DNA from: Bacteroidota bacterium
Lineage (GTDB): Bacteria > Bacteroidota > Ignavibacteria > UBA10030 > UBA8401
Direction: 5' to 3'
Assembly (NCBI GenBank): GCA_030679145.1
Contig: JAUXTU010000055.1
Span: forward strand, 1 to 64,000
Length of the DNA stretch: 64,000 nt
Numbering within the stretch: position 1 is the first letter of the stretch; each line of letters opens with the position of its first letter. The notes below the pieces were generated by a model. That model was not told the origin of the DNA, did not search any database, and saw only the letters and a list, made by a program, of their open reading frames with translations. The translations under genes were made by a program, and so were the position numbers. This document shows, in pieces, positions 1 to 7,936 of the stretch.

Positions 1-1238
1 GAAGCCCGAATAAACAAGACTCGCATGAAGCTCACGGATCACCTTTGGGCGATGACGAGATAAAATTAACCAAGAAAAATTATGGATGGGATGAAAACAA
101 AACATTCTTCATTCCTGATGAATCTTTACAGCATTTCCGCAGCGCTGTTGATGGCGGGAAGAAAAAAGAAAACGAATGGAAACAGTTATTTAGTGAATAT
201 AAAAAATCATTTCCGGAATTAGCCGCAACATTTGAAAATGCCATTAACGGAAATTATGGTGAGGAATGGAAAAAAGCTCTTCCTCTCTTTACTGCTGAAA
301 ATGGAAATCTTGCGACACGCGAAGCATCCGGTAAAGTTCTTGCTGCCATTGCACAGCATTTGCCGACACTAATAGGCGGCTCAGCGGATCTTACTCCATC
401 AAATAATACATTTGTTAAAGGGATGGAGAATTTTTCGTCGAGTAATTTTGGAGGGAAATATATTCGGTACGGTGTGCGTGAGCATGCAATGGGTTCATTG
501 ATGAATGGAATTGCACTTACCAATGGAATGATTCCGTATGGCGGAACATTCTTGATTTTCTCCGAATATATGAGACCGCCAATTCGACTTGCTTCGCTAA
601 TGGGAATTCGTCCCATTTATGTTTTTACGCACGATAGTATCGGTCTTGGTGAAGATGGACCAACACATCAACCGGTAGAACAATTTGCATCGTTGCGGGC
701 AATTCCAAACATGACACTCATTCGCCCTGCAGATGCAAATGAAACAGCTCAAGCATGGAAAATTTCCATTGAACAAAGATCTGGACCTGTTGCTCTTGCA
801 TTGACACGTCAAAAACTTCCATTTATTGATAGAACAAAATATGCATCTGCGGATTTGACCGGGAAGGGAGCCTATATTCTTGCAGAAAACTCTTCATTTC
901 CGGACATCATATTGATCGGGACTGGTTCGGAGCTGCAATATGCGCTTGGCGCGTATGAACAATTGGTCAACAATGGAGTATTCGCACGTCTTGTGAGTAT
1001 GCCGTCGTGGGAATTATTTGAACGGCAATCAAGAGAATATCGAGAATCTGTATTTCCAATCTCTGTTAAGAAGCGTTTGGCGGTAGAAGCCGGTGTAGAA
1101 ATGGGCTGGCATAAGTATGCCACCGAAACAATAACGATCAATTCATTTGGTCAGTCCGCACCATACGAAACACTCTACAAACATTTCGGATTTACAACAG
1201 AGAATGTTCTTGCAAGAGCAAAAGCGATGTTAGGATGA
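1..1238 (+). CDS. tkt: transketolase, C-terminal part (5' end outside window)
   Basis: The reading frame is open from base 3, and its first residues (PNKQDSHEAHGSPLG) are internal transketolase sequence, so the gene begins left of the window. Transketolase moves two-carbon ketol units between sugar phosphates in the non-oxidative pentose phosphate pathway using thiamine diphosphate. The visible 411 residues hold the end of the ThDP-binding domain, the pyrimidine domain and the C-terminal domain. The pyrimidine domain starts near GGSADLTPSN and contains YGVREHAMG, whose Glu activates the cofactor, and GEDGPTHQPVEQ. The C-terminal domain has GTGSELQYAL. A TTG at base 45 is not a real start. The stop overlaps the next start (ATGA), indicating translational coupling. 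Confidence 0.96.
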   Translation, partial: SPNKQDSHEAHGSPLGDDEIKLTKKNYGWDENKTFFIPDESLQHFRSAVDGGKKKENEWKQLFSEYKKSFPELAATFENAINGNYGEEWKKALPLFTAENGNLATREASGKVLAAIAQHLPTLIGGSADLTPSNNTFVKGMENFSSSNFGGKYIRYGVREHAMGSLMNGIALTNGMIPYGGTFLIFSEYMRPPIRLASLMGIRPIYVFTHDSIGLGEDGPTHQPVEQFASLRAIPNMTLIRPADANETAQAWKISIEQRSGPVALALTRQKLPFIDRTKYASADLTGKGAYILAENSSFPDIILIGTGSELQYALGAYEQLVNNGVFARLVSMPSWELFERQSREYRESVFPISVKKRLAVEAGVEMGWHKYATETITINSFGQSAPYETLYKHFGFTTENVLARAKAMLG

Positions 1239-1651
1239 GATTGATGAATATTTCTTTTGACATAGCCGGAATACTTATTTCTTCATTCATTTGTTTTGCA
1301 CTTGCCGCATTATGGTTCTCTTCAGCGTTATTTGGAAATCTCTGGTTGAAACAGTTATCAAAGAACGGTTTGGTTGCGCATGAATTGAATAAATTGAGAA
1401 TATTTGTTTATGTATTTCTGTTCTTGATTCTTTTTGCAACGGTAGAGAATATCATTGTTGATGGCTTCAAAGTAAACGGCATGAAGGAAGGAATTGGAAT
1501 CGGTATTATTGTCTGGTTTTTGATCACCTCAGCGCACGGTGCAATCCACTTTGCATTTGAACGAAGAACAATAATTCTCTTCGGAATTTATTCGAGTTAT
1601 TATCTTGCTGCATCAGTAATTATTGCTACGCTTCTCTCAATGCGGCGATAA
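1235..1651 (+). CDS. DUF1761-type small integral membrane protein
   Basis: This is a 138-residue protein with about four predicted membrane helices (residues 8-30, 47-68, 82-102, 112-135). The N-terminal LAALWFSSALFGNLWLK resembles the LGALWYSPLLFG-type signature of DUF1761 proteins. Its ATG overlaps the tkt stop, so it is probably cotranscribed with tkt. A second ATG three codons later (1244) is an equally good start. The function of the family is not established, and nothing here ties it to transketolase beyond position. Confidence 0.72.
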   Translation: MRLMNISFDIAGILISSFICFALAALWFSSALFGNLWLKQLSKNGLVAHELNKLRIFVYVFLFLILFATVENIIVDGFKVNGMKEGIGIGIIVWFLITSAHGAIHFAFERRTIILFGIYSSYYLAASVIIATLLSMRR

Positions 1652-1656
1652 AGAGC

Positions 1657-1671
1657 GATGCCGAAGGCATC
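1657..1671. repeat. REP-like palindrome copy 1 (GATGCC-GAA-GGCATC)
   Basis: A perfect 6-bp dyad with a 3-nt loop lies just after the DUF1761 stop and 77 bp before the transposase start. The same core recurs at 1704-1720 and 2209-2225. Confidence 0.8.
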
Positions 1672-1703
1672 ATACGTTTATAGAATGGTATTTATAAGGT
1701 GTT

Positions 1704-1720
1704 CGATGCCAACGGCATCG
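1704..1720. repeat. REP-like palindrome copy 2 (CGATGCC-AAC-GGCATCG)
   Basis: This is a 7-bp perfect dyad with a 3-nt loop, 28 bp upstream of the transposase start. It shares the GATGCC/GGCATC stem with the other copies and differs only in the loop. Confidence 0.8.
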
Positions 1721-1747
1721 TACCAGTACCAAGCATCAATAAAATAT

Positions 1748-2206
1748 ATGTCAACCTATTCGCAAATATATATCCACGTTGTTTTTGCCGTCAAAGGAAG
1801 GAATAGTTTAATTCAACCTGTGTGGGAAGAACGGCTTTATAAATACATCACGGGAATTGTTCAAAACAAAGAACAAAAAATGATCGCCATTAATGGAATG
1901 CCTGACCATATTCATTTCTTGATCGGGATGAAACCAACGTGTTGTCTTTCCGATCTTGTGCGAGAGATAAAAAAATCATCGAACGAATTTATTAAAGAAA
2001 ATAATTTTACGAAATACAAATTTAATTGGCAAGGAGGATTTGGTGCGTTTTCCTACAGCCACTCTCAATTGGATGATGTGATTGGGTATATCAAAAGACA
2101 AAAAGAACATCATAAACAGAGAACATTCAAAGATGAATACATTCAATTCTTGAAGAACTATAACATTGAATACGAAGAAAAATATTTATTTGAATGGATT
2201 GAATAG
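1748..2206 (+). CDS. IS200/IS605-family Y1 (HUH) transposase, REP-associated type
   Basis: These transposases nick and rejoin single-stranded DNA through a tyrosine at hairpins. The 152-residue protein starts MSTYSQIYIHVVFAVKGR and carries the HUH motif in PDHIHFLIG. A C-terminal helix YIKRQKEHHKQRTF supplies the nucleophilic Tyr, and its EHH pattern is typical of the REP-associated subgroup. I chose the ATG at 1748. The longer reading frame from 1658 would translate the two upstream palindromes, and its extra residues match no Y1 protein I know. The gene looks intact. It stands alone, with no TnpB. The three flanking palindromes are its likely substrates. Confidence 0.85.
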   Translation: MSTYSQIYIHVVFAVKGRNSLIQPVWEERLYKYITGIVQNKEQKMIAINGMPDHIHFLIGMKPTCCLSDLVREIKKSSNEFIKENNFTKYKFNWQGGFGAFSYSHSQLDDVIGYIKRQKEHHKQRTFKDEYIQFLKNYNIEYEEKYLFEWIE

Positions 2207-2208
2207 TG

Positions 2209-2225
2209 CGATGCCGTTGGCATCG
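2209..2225. repeat. REP-like palindrome copy 3 (CGATGCC-GTT-GGCATCG)
   Basis: A 7-bp perfect dyad starts two bases after the transposase stop codon. Loop changes relative to the upstream copies leave the stem intact, which suggests the hairpin matters. Confidence 0.8.
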
Positions 2226-2551
2226 GATAATACTGGTGCGAACCGTTTGCTATAAACGTTACATCCCTTCGGGATGAAGTCATGACAATGTAAGTTCAGA
2301 TGTAAATTGCCACAATCATTGGAAACGTGGGGAGTGACAGTTTCTATAAAATATTATGTTGTGTAGTTACAAATATTAACTCACGTAACGCAAAACATCT
2401 AAAAACTCGCCACAAAGACAGGAGGAAACACGAAAAGTTTTACCTGTTGACCTTACTGAGTAAAGTTTCTTATTCAAATTCTTTGTGTCTTTGAGCCTTC
2501 GTGGCATAGCTTTTATCTTCTGCGTAACATCAGATACTAATTAATAAACCA
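2226..2551. other. non-coding interval with degenerate dispersed repeats
   Basis: No credible gene lies here. A second type of palindrome, CATCCC-TTC-GGGATG, is at 2262-2276. From 2408 to 2506 there is an imperfect inverted repeat: GCCACAAAGACA at 2409-2420 is mirrored by TTTGTGTCTTTGAG and CCTTCGTGGCA around 2482-2506. This wording matches a class of dispersed intergenic repeat common in AT-rich bacterial genomes. The promoter of the next gene probably lies in the last 45 bp, but I cannot point to a clear box. Confidence 0.55.
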
Positions 2552-4150
2552 ATGAAAAAACTATTTATCATACTGTTGTTCGTTTCGCTTTATTGTTTTG
2601 GAAAATCCCCGTCACCAAAACTCATCGTCTTTATCTCCATTGATCAAATGCGGGCAGATTATTTTGAACGCTACAATCAATATTTTACAGGAGGATTCAA
2701 TCGTCTATTTTCAAAAGGTATTGTCTATACCAATGCAGACCTTAATTATGCGGCTAGCGAAACAGGACCCGGGCATGCAACACTCGGAACCGGCTGTTAT
2801 CCCTGGAAAAGCGGCATTCTCGCCAATGAGTGGGTAGAACACAAAACCTTAAAAGAGATGTATTGTGTGAGTGACTCTACAGCAAAATCCGTTGACAGTG
2901 TTGGAGGAGGAAATTCACCTCGTAATTTAGTAGTAACGGCGGTTGGAGATTGGCTGAAACAACAAACACCAACATCAAAAGTTATTACCGCATCCTTCAA
3001 AGACAGAGCGGCAATTTTGATGGGTGGAAAAAATCCTGATTATGTTTTTTGGTATAGCAAATCAGTGGGTGGAATGGTTACATCTGATTATTATTCAAAA
3101 TCATTGCCGCAATGGGTGAAAACATTCAACGCTTCAAATTGGCCCGAAAAAAATGTTCCTGCTGAATGGTCAAAGACTTTAGCAGACAGTGACTATTCAA
3201 AAATTGGACCGGATGAATATGCAGCCGAAGCAAAACGGAAAGAGACTACAGCATTTCCTTATTCCTTTACAATTGGGAAAAAAGCCGAAGAGCTTGGCGG
3301 TTCGCCGTATGGAGATAAGATCATCGTTGATTTTGCTATGGATGCGGTAAAGAATGAAAAGCTTGGTCAAAGAAACGTAACCGATCTGTTATGTATCAGT
3401 TTATCGAACTGTGATTATGTTGGTCATGCACAAGGTCCGGATAGTCATGAGATGCTTGATCTGCTTGTCAATGTTGATCGATATCTTGGTGATTTTTTTT
3501 CATTCCTTGATAAAAATATTGGCAAAGACAATTATGTTGTTGCGTTGAGCGCAGATCATGCAGTCTGCCCGTTGCCGGAATTCAATACGGAATTCCGAAA
3601 TGTGTCCGCAAAGCGATATATTTATGCAGCTGATATTAAACCAAAAACTGATACACTTAACTCAAAACTCAAGCTTGAGTTGAATTCATCCGAAGATATT
3701 TTGATCAAGAATGCATTTATCAATTATTCTGCAGGAACAAAAGCCGGATTGGACAGTATTCAACTTGAACAAAAAGTAAAGATGGGATTGCTCTCCATTG
3801 ACGCTTTTGTTGATATTTATTTTAGAAGAGAATTAGTCACCAGAGAAAAATCCGATAAACTGTTTATCGAAAAATATCGGAACAGTTATTATGCTCCTCG
3901 TGGTAAGGATTATCTTTATCGGATTAGAGAAAACAGTATCATCTCTTCACGTCCTTATGGAACCACACATGGCTCTCCATATTCGTATGATACTCATGTT
4001 CCGCTAATTTTTTGGTGGAACAATGCAACTCCTAAAAAAATAACCCGGGAAGTTCACTCTGCGGATGCGGCGCCGACACTTGCAAAGTTTGCAGGATTTT
4101 CCTTTCCCAAAAACCTGGATGGAGTTCCGCTCAAAGAAGTGGTAAAATAA
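2552..4150 (+). CDS. PafA-like alkaline phosphatase superfamily phosphomonoesterase
   Basis: This is a secreted metal-dependent phosphatase of 532 residues with signal peptide MKKLFIILLFVSLYCFG. Metal ligand Asp31 is in SIDQMRADY. The nucleophile is Thr71 in ASETGPGHAT. Further metal ligands are in CDYVGHAQGPDSHE, SADHAV and TTHGSPYSYDTHVP. The SFKDRAAIL segment gives Lys150 and Arg152, which match the Lys/Arg phosphate-binding pair that marks phosphate-irrepressible monoesterases (PafA) rather than diesterases. Its likely role is freeing phosphate from organic esters in the periplasm. The gene stands alone upstream of a poorly conserved kinase-like gene. Function is by motif, so the exact substrate range is open. 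Confidence 0.88.
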   Translation: MKKLFIILLFVSLYCFGKSPSPKLIVFISIDQMRADYFERYNQYFTGGFNRLFSKGIVYTNADLNYAASETGPGHATLGTGCYPWKSGILANEWVEHKTLKEMYCVSDSTAKSVDSVGGGNSPRNLVVTAVGDWLKQQTPTSKVITASFKDRAAILMGGKNPDYVFWYSKSVGGMVTSDYYSKSLPQWVKTFNASNWPEKNVPAEWSKTLADSDYSKIGPDEYAAEAKRKETTAFPYSFTIGKKAEELGGSPYGDKIIVDFAMDAVKNEKLGQRNVTDLLCISLSNCDYVGHAQGPDSHEMLDLLVNVDRYLGDFFSFLDKNIGKDNYVVALSADHAVCPLPEFNTEFRNVSAKRYIYAADIKPKTDTLNSKLKLELNSSEDILIKNAFINYSAGTKAGLDSIQLEQKVKMGLLSIDAFVDIYFRRELVTREKSDKLFIEKYRNSYYAPRGKDYLYRIRENSIISSRPYGTTHGSPYSYDTHVPLIFWWNNATPKKITREVHSADAAPTLAKFAGFSFPKNLDGVPLKEVVK

Positions 4151-4170
4151 ATCTAAACTTTGTTATCTGA

Positions 4171-4800
4171 TTGCCCAAACTAACTCCTAAAATAATTCTT
4201 GAGGGAACTCGCCTGACGCATAAAACCGACCTTGCATTTGCGTTGAACGAACACCCTCGCATCGTAGGTCCACGAAAGTATCAATATCATTCCCCGCTTA
4301 TTTCCGGAGAGTGGTGTGCGTTTACAAATTTTCCATGGGGAAGAGGTCTGATCAATTTTGATCTTCAGGAAGAACAGCAGGCAATGGAAACATACCACAC
4401 ATGGCTTCGTTTATTTGAACTTCAACGGTATTATTCCTGGATCATTGACCGGTTTCATATTTCAACAATGATGCATCAGCGAAAATATTGCGGACGGAAT
4501 TATGACCTCCGCTGGGTTGAAGAACGGCTGCTTCCTCTTGGATTTCACATAGTTTTTTGCCACCGCTCCCGCGAATCTTTTGAAAAAGCAAAACGAAAGA
4601 GGTTAAAAGTTTCAGGAAATCCAAAACAGTATGACAATCTCAATATTTTTTTTGAAGAACAAGAAATACTGTTTGAATTAGTAGAAAAGTCCATTTTACC
4701 AAAATTATATTTGGATGTCTCTTCAGACAATGTAAAACTGTTGACGGATTCTGTAGCAGATTGGATGGAACAAACAGACGGCTTATACAGTAAATCTTAA
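4171..4800 (+). CDS. deoxynucleoside/thymidylate kinase-like protein with eroded P-loop
   Basis: The 209-residue product resembles the kinase-like P-loop fold. It begins KIILEGTRLTHKTDLAFAL, where kinases have EGxxGxGKST, so the Walker A glycines are missing. An internal IIDRFHIST segment corresponds to the DR(Y/F/S) substrate-binding motif, and the C-terminal helix-rich part looks normal. The protein may therefore bind but not phosphorylate a nucleotide, or use a non-standard loop. Its start is TTG at 4171, 20 bp after the phosphatase stop, with a weak ribosome site, so expression is probably low or coupled to the upstream gene. Confidence 0.5.
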   Translation: MPKLTPKIILEGTRLTHKTDLAFALNEHPRIVGPRKYQYHSPLISGEWCAFTNFPWGRGLINFDLQEEQQAMETYHTWLRLFELQRYYSWIIDRFHISTMMHQRKYCGRNYDLRWVEERLLPLGFHIVFCHRSRESFEKAKRKRLKVSGNPKQYDNLNIFFEEQEILFELVEKSILPKLYLDVSSDNVKLLTDSVADWMEQTDGLYSKS

Positions 4801-4936
4801 TAATCCCTAAATCACATCCTTGGAATAAATACCGTTTCGCTCTTGATTAAAACTTCCTCTTGTCTTAAATTACAATAGGTTCAATGGTTCAGTTAAAACC
4901 GTTACTTTAACCAAGCTGCAATAGTATGAGGAAACA

Positions 4937-7936
4937 GTGAAGAGATTATTTTTATTATGTATAGTTGTTTTTGTAGGTCATCTTAATGCCCAACAAAACT
5001 CCGGTGAATTACAGGAAGAACAGGACTATGCCTTTTCATTCGGACTTTTTGATGATAAACTGTACCAGCTTTCATTTGAGCAATTCAAAAAATTCATCGA
5101 CCAATATCCGAACAGCGTAAAGCGGCCGGACGCGATTTTCCTTTCTGCTGAATCACAATTCCGGCTTAATCAGTATCAGTCTTCCATATCCATTTTTAAG
5201 AACTTCACTCAGGATTATCCCAAGCATAAACTTCGGTTAGATGCACTCTTTCGTTTAGGCGAAATGAATTATGCATTGACCGTGTATAAAGATGCAATTC
5301 CTTTCTATCGTGAAGTATATGAAAAATATCCGTTGATAGATCAAGCAGGAGAGGCAGCGTATTGGGTTGGCGAATGTTTTCTCAAATTGAACGATGTAGC
5401 AAATGCCCAAATTTATTTCAAAGTGAGCTACGAACGGTATCCGAAACACCGTTTAGTGGATTATGCATTGTATTCCATTGGCTGGACATTTGAGCGAAAA
5501 AAAGAATATTCCAAAGCAATTGAAGTATATCAGAAACTCTTAACTGAGAAGAAAGAGAGTGATTTGTTCTCTGCAACTTCTGTGCGGATTGGCGAATGTT
5601 ATTTTCAATCGCGTGATTATAAAAAGTGTATTGAATATCTCATGCAGACAAAGTCAACACTTTCTGATTCAACAGAAGTACAGCGAAGTGAATATCTGAT
5701 CGGAGAATCGTATTACAGTTTGGCTGACTATCCAAAAGCAAAAATGCAATATGCGGAATTCCTTAAAAAATATCCGAAGAGCATCATTTTCCGCGATGTA
5801 AAATATTCCTATGCATGGACATTCTTGAATTTAAAAGAATATGATCAAGCAGCATTATTGTTTGGAGAACTTTCCGGCGGTAATGATGATATTTCATATA
5901 AGTCGATGTTCCGCAAAGGGCGTTCGCTTCAATTGAGCGGGAGGATAGATTCTGCTCTTACAACCTATCTGCAAGTGGTCGCGGTTCGGTCGAATGGTGA
6001 TCTTTCTGACAATGCTTATTATGAGTCGGGAATGATTTACTTTGAAAAAAAGGATTATGACAAAGCGCTGCAATCATTTCAAAATATTGTTGCAAAATAT
6101 TCTCAAAGCGATGTGATAGCCGATGCCCACCGAATGATTGGAGAAACATTCTTAGCACAGAAAAAATTTAATGAGGCATTGACCGCATTCCGTTCGGTGG
6201 GGAAGACTGAATCGGGAAATTCCAGTGTGAAGAGTGATGCTCAATTTCAAGAGGCGTGGGCATTATACAAAATGAAAAAATTTGCTGATGCTGCAAATTT
6301 ATTCCAGCAATATGAACGCCGGAATACAAGACAGCCCCAAAATGCTGAAGCAAATTTCTGGGCTGCAGAGTCATATTTCCAAATCGAAAAATACCTTGAG
6401 GCGGAACGACATTATGCTCAATCAATAGAGAATCTGCAGGATGTGAAAAAAATCGACGCACAATATGGTCTGGCATGGTCATACCTTAAACAAGGAAAAT
6501 ATCAGGCGGCTGCAAATGCATTTGAAAAGGTTGTAGAAGGTGACACAGCAAAAAAATATACTCAAGATGCTCAATTACGAATTGCTGATAGTTATTACTC
6601 TGCGAAAATGTATGATAAAGCAAGTGATGCATATCGAGCATACATTAAGACGAATTCTGCGGCAACAAATAACGATTATGCATTGTTTCAAGTGGCAAAT
6701 GCTGAGTTCCGTTCGAATGATGATAAAGAAGGTATAGCGCAGTTTTCGGAACTCATTGCACGATATCCAAAATCGCAATATGTCGACGATTCGCAATATG
6801 GAATAGGACTAATTCATTTCCAAAACAAACGCTATCAGCTTGCGATCGCAGAGTTTGAAAAACTGATCAAAAATTTCCCCAAAAGTGAAATGGCTTCACG
6901 TGCTCAATATAGCATCGCTGACGCATATTATAACCTTGAAAAATATCCTGATGCAATTGCCGCATATAGCGAAGTTGTAAAAAATTACGAGAATTCTCCC
7001 TTGGCAAGCGATGCTGTGAATGGGATGCAATATTGCTTTGTTTTATTGGGAAAGCCGCTTGATGCAATCTCTGTCATAGATGATTTTGTGAAATCAAATC
7101 CAAATGTTCGCCTTGCTGATGAGTTGTTTTTCAAAAAAGGGGATTTATTCTACGGACAAAAGCAGTTTGATAGTGCGATTGTTGCATATAAGGATTTTAT
7201 TGGTCGTTTCTCAAAAAGTAAATTATTAGGTGATGGATATTTCTGGCTTGGAAAATCATATCAGGCATTAGGAAATGCGCAAACCGCCCTGGAGTCGTAT
7301 AAAACTTCTGCTGAAAATTTTCCCTCCAGTCGTGTAGCAAGCGCTGCGCTCTTTGAAATCGGAGGTATTTCCTCACAGCGCGGTAAACCGGATGCGGCAT
7401 TGAGTGCATATTCAAAGATTGAGGAACAATATCCGGCATCCAATGAAGCTTCTGAAGCTTCTTATCAACAAGCTCTTGTGTTAAAAGGTACAGGACAATT
7501 GATTGCTGCCGTAAAGAAATTCGAAGAGACAATCTTTAAATATCAAAAGAGTATTGCCGCGGACAGGAGTAAGCTTGCACTTGGCTGGCTCAATGTTGAA
7601 TCCGAACGATACGCAAAAGCCGCAGAATATTTTAAATCGGTGGCGGTGAATCGTACGGATGAAATCGCAGCTGAAGCACAATATGCTGTCGGGCTTGTGT
7701 ATCAAACTCAAAAAAATTATCAGGAAGCGATCGTGAATTATTTGCGAGTACGATATGTATTTCCTGCGGCTGCACAATGGATCGGTCGTTCATATTTCAA
7801 TCTTGGCGAATGTTACGAGAAGATAAATCAAATTCAAAAAGCAAAGGATGCATTCAACTTTGTGGTGAAACAAAATAAAGTTGCAGATCTGGTTCCCGCC
7901 GCCGAGAAAAAATTGAAATCATTGGAGCAATTGTGA
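4937..7936 (+). CDS. giant TPR-repeat envelope protein (YbgF/BamD-like repeats)
   Basis: This 999-residue protein has signal peptide MKRLFLLCIVVFVGHLNAQQ followed by about 25 tandem TPR units. These units recur as YxxAxxxFxxxxxxYPxS, for example KAKMQYAEFLKKYPKS and LAIAEFEKLIKNFPKS. This is the repeat type of BamD and of CpoB/YbgF, periplasmic scaffolds that bind envelope machinery. The start is GTG at 4937 behind GAGGAAAC. It is the first gene of a six-gene run that continues with a beta-barrel, a SPOR protein and TolQ/TolR/TonB-like proteins, so it is probably the periplasmic hub of that envelope complex. At 999 residues it is about four times the length of a normal YbgF. Confidence 0.88.
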   Translation: MKRLFLLCIVVFVGHLNAQQNSGELQEEQDYAFSFGLFDDKLYQLSFEQFKKFIDQYPNSVKRPDAIFLSAESQFRLNQYQSSISIFKNFTQDYPKHKLRLDALFRLGEMNYALTVYKDAIPFYREVYEKYPLIDQAGEAAYWVGECFLKLNDVANAQIYFKVSYERYPKHRLVDYALYSIGWTFERKKEYSKAIEVYQKLLTEKKESDLFSATSVRIGECYFQSRDYKKCIEYLMQTKSTLSDSTEVQRSEYLIGESYYSLADYPKAKMQYAEFLKKYPKSIIFRDVKYSYAWTFLNLKEYDQAALLFGELSGGNDDISYKSMFRKGRSLQLSGRIDSALTTYLQVVAVRSNGDLSDNAYYESGMIYFEKKDYDKALQSFQNIVAKYSQSDVIADAHRMIGETFLAQKKFNEALTAFRSVGKTESGNSSVKSDAQFQEAWALYKMKKFADAANLFQQYERRNTRQPQNAEANFWAAESYFQIEKYLEAERHYAQSIENLQDVKKIDAQYGLAWSYLKQGKYQAAANAFEKVVEGDTAKKYTQDAQLRIADSYYSAKMYDKASDAYRAYIKTNSAATNNDYALFQVANAEFRSNDDKEGIAQFSELIARYPKSQYVDDSQYGIGLIHFQNKRYQLAIAEFEKLIKNFPKSEMASRAQYSIADAYYNLEKYPDAIAAYSEVVKNYENSPLASDAVNGMQYCFVLLGKPLDAISVIDDFVKSNPNVRLADELFFKKGDLFYGQKQFDSAIVAYKDFIGRFSKSKLLGDGYFWLGKSYQALGNAQTALESYKTSAENFPSSRVASAALFEIGGISSQRGKPDAALSAYSKIEEQYPASNEASEASYQQALVLKGTGQLIAAVKKFEETIFKYQKSIAADRSKLALGWLNVESERYAKAAEYFKSVAVNRTDEIAAEAQYAVGLVYQTQKNYQEAIVNYLRVRYVFPAAAQWIGRSYFNLGECYEKINQIQKAKDAFNFVVKQNKVADLVPAAEKKLKSLEQL

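Larger units (their letters stand above)
1657..2225 (+). mobile_element. REPtron-like unit: IS200-type Y1 transposase bracketed by GATGCC palindromes
   Basis: A single Y1 transposase gene is flanked by two GATGCC-n3-GGCATC palindromes upstream and one downstream. This is the organisation of REP-associated tyrosine transposases and their REP elements. The boundaries given are those of the outer palindromes. No target duplication is expected for this class of transposase, and I could not define exact ends. Confidence 0.6.

Noticed and set aside
45-60. TTG start giving a 397-residue transketolase
   Set aside because: The frame is open to the left edge and the residues before it are conserved transketolase sequence, so the gene is truncated by the window.
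1658-1747. Longer N-terminus for the Y1 transposase
   Set aside because: It would translate two REP-like palindromes and adds 30 residues with no match to the family; ATG 1748 gives the standard start.
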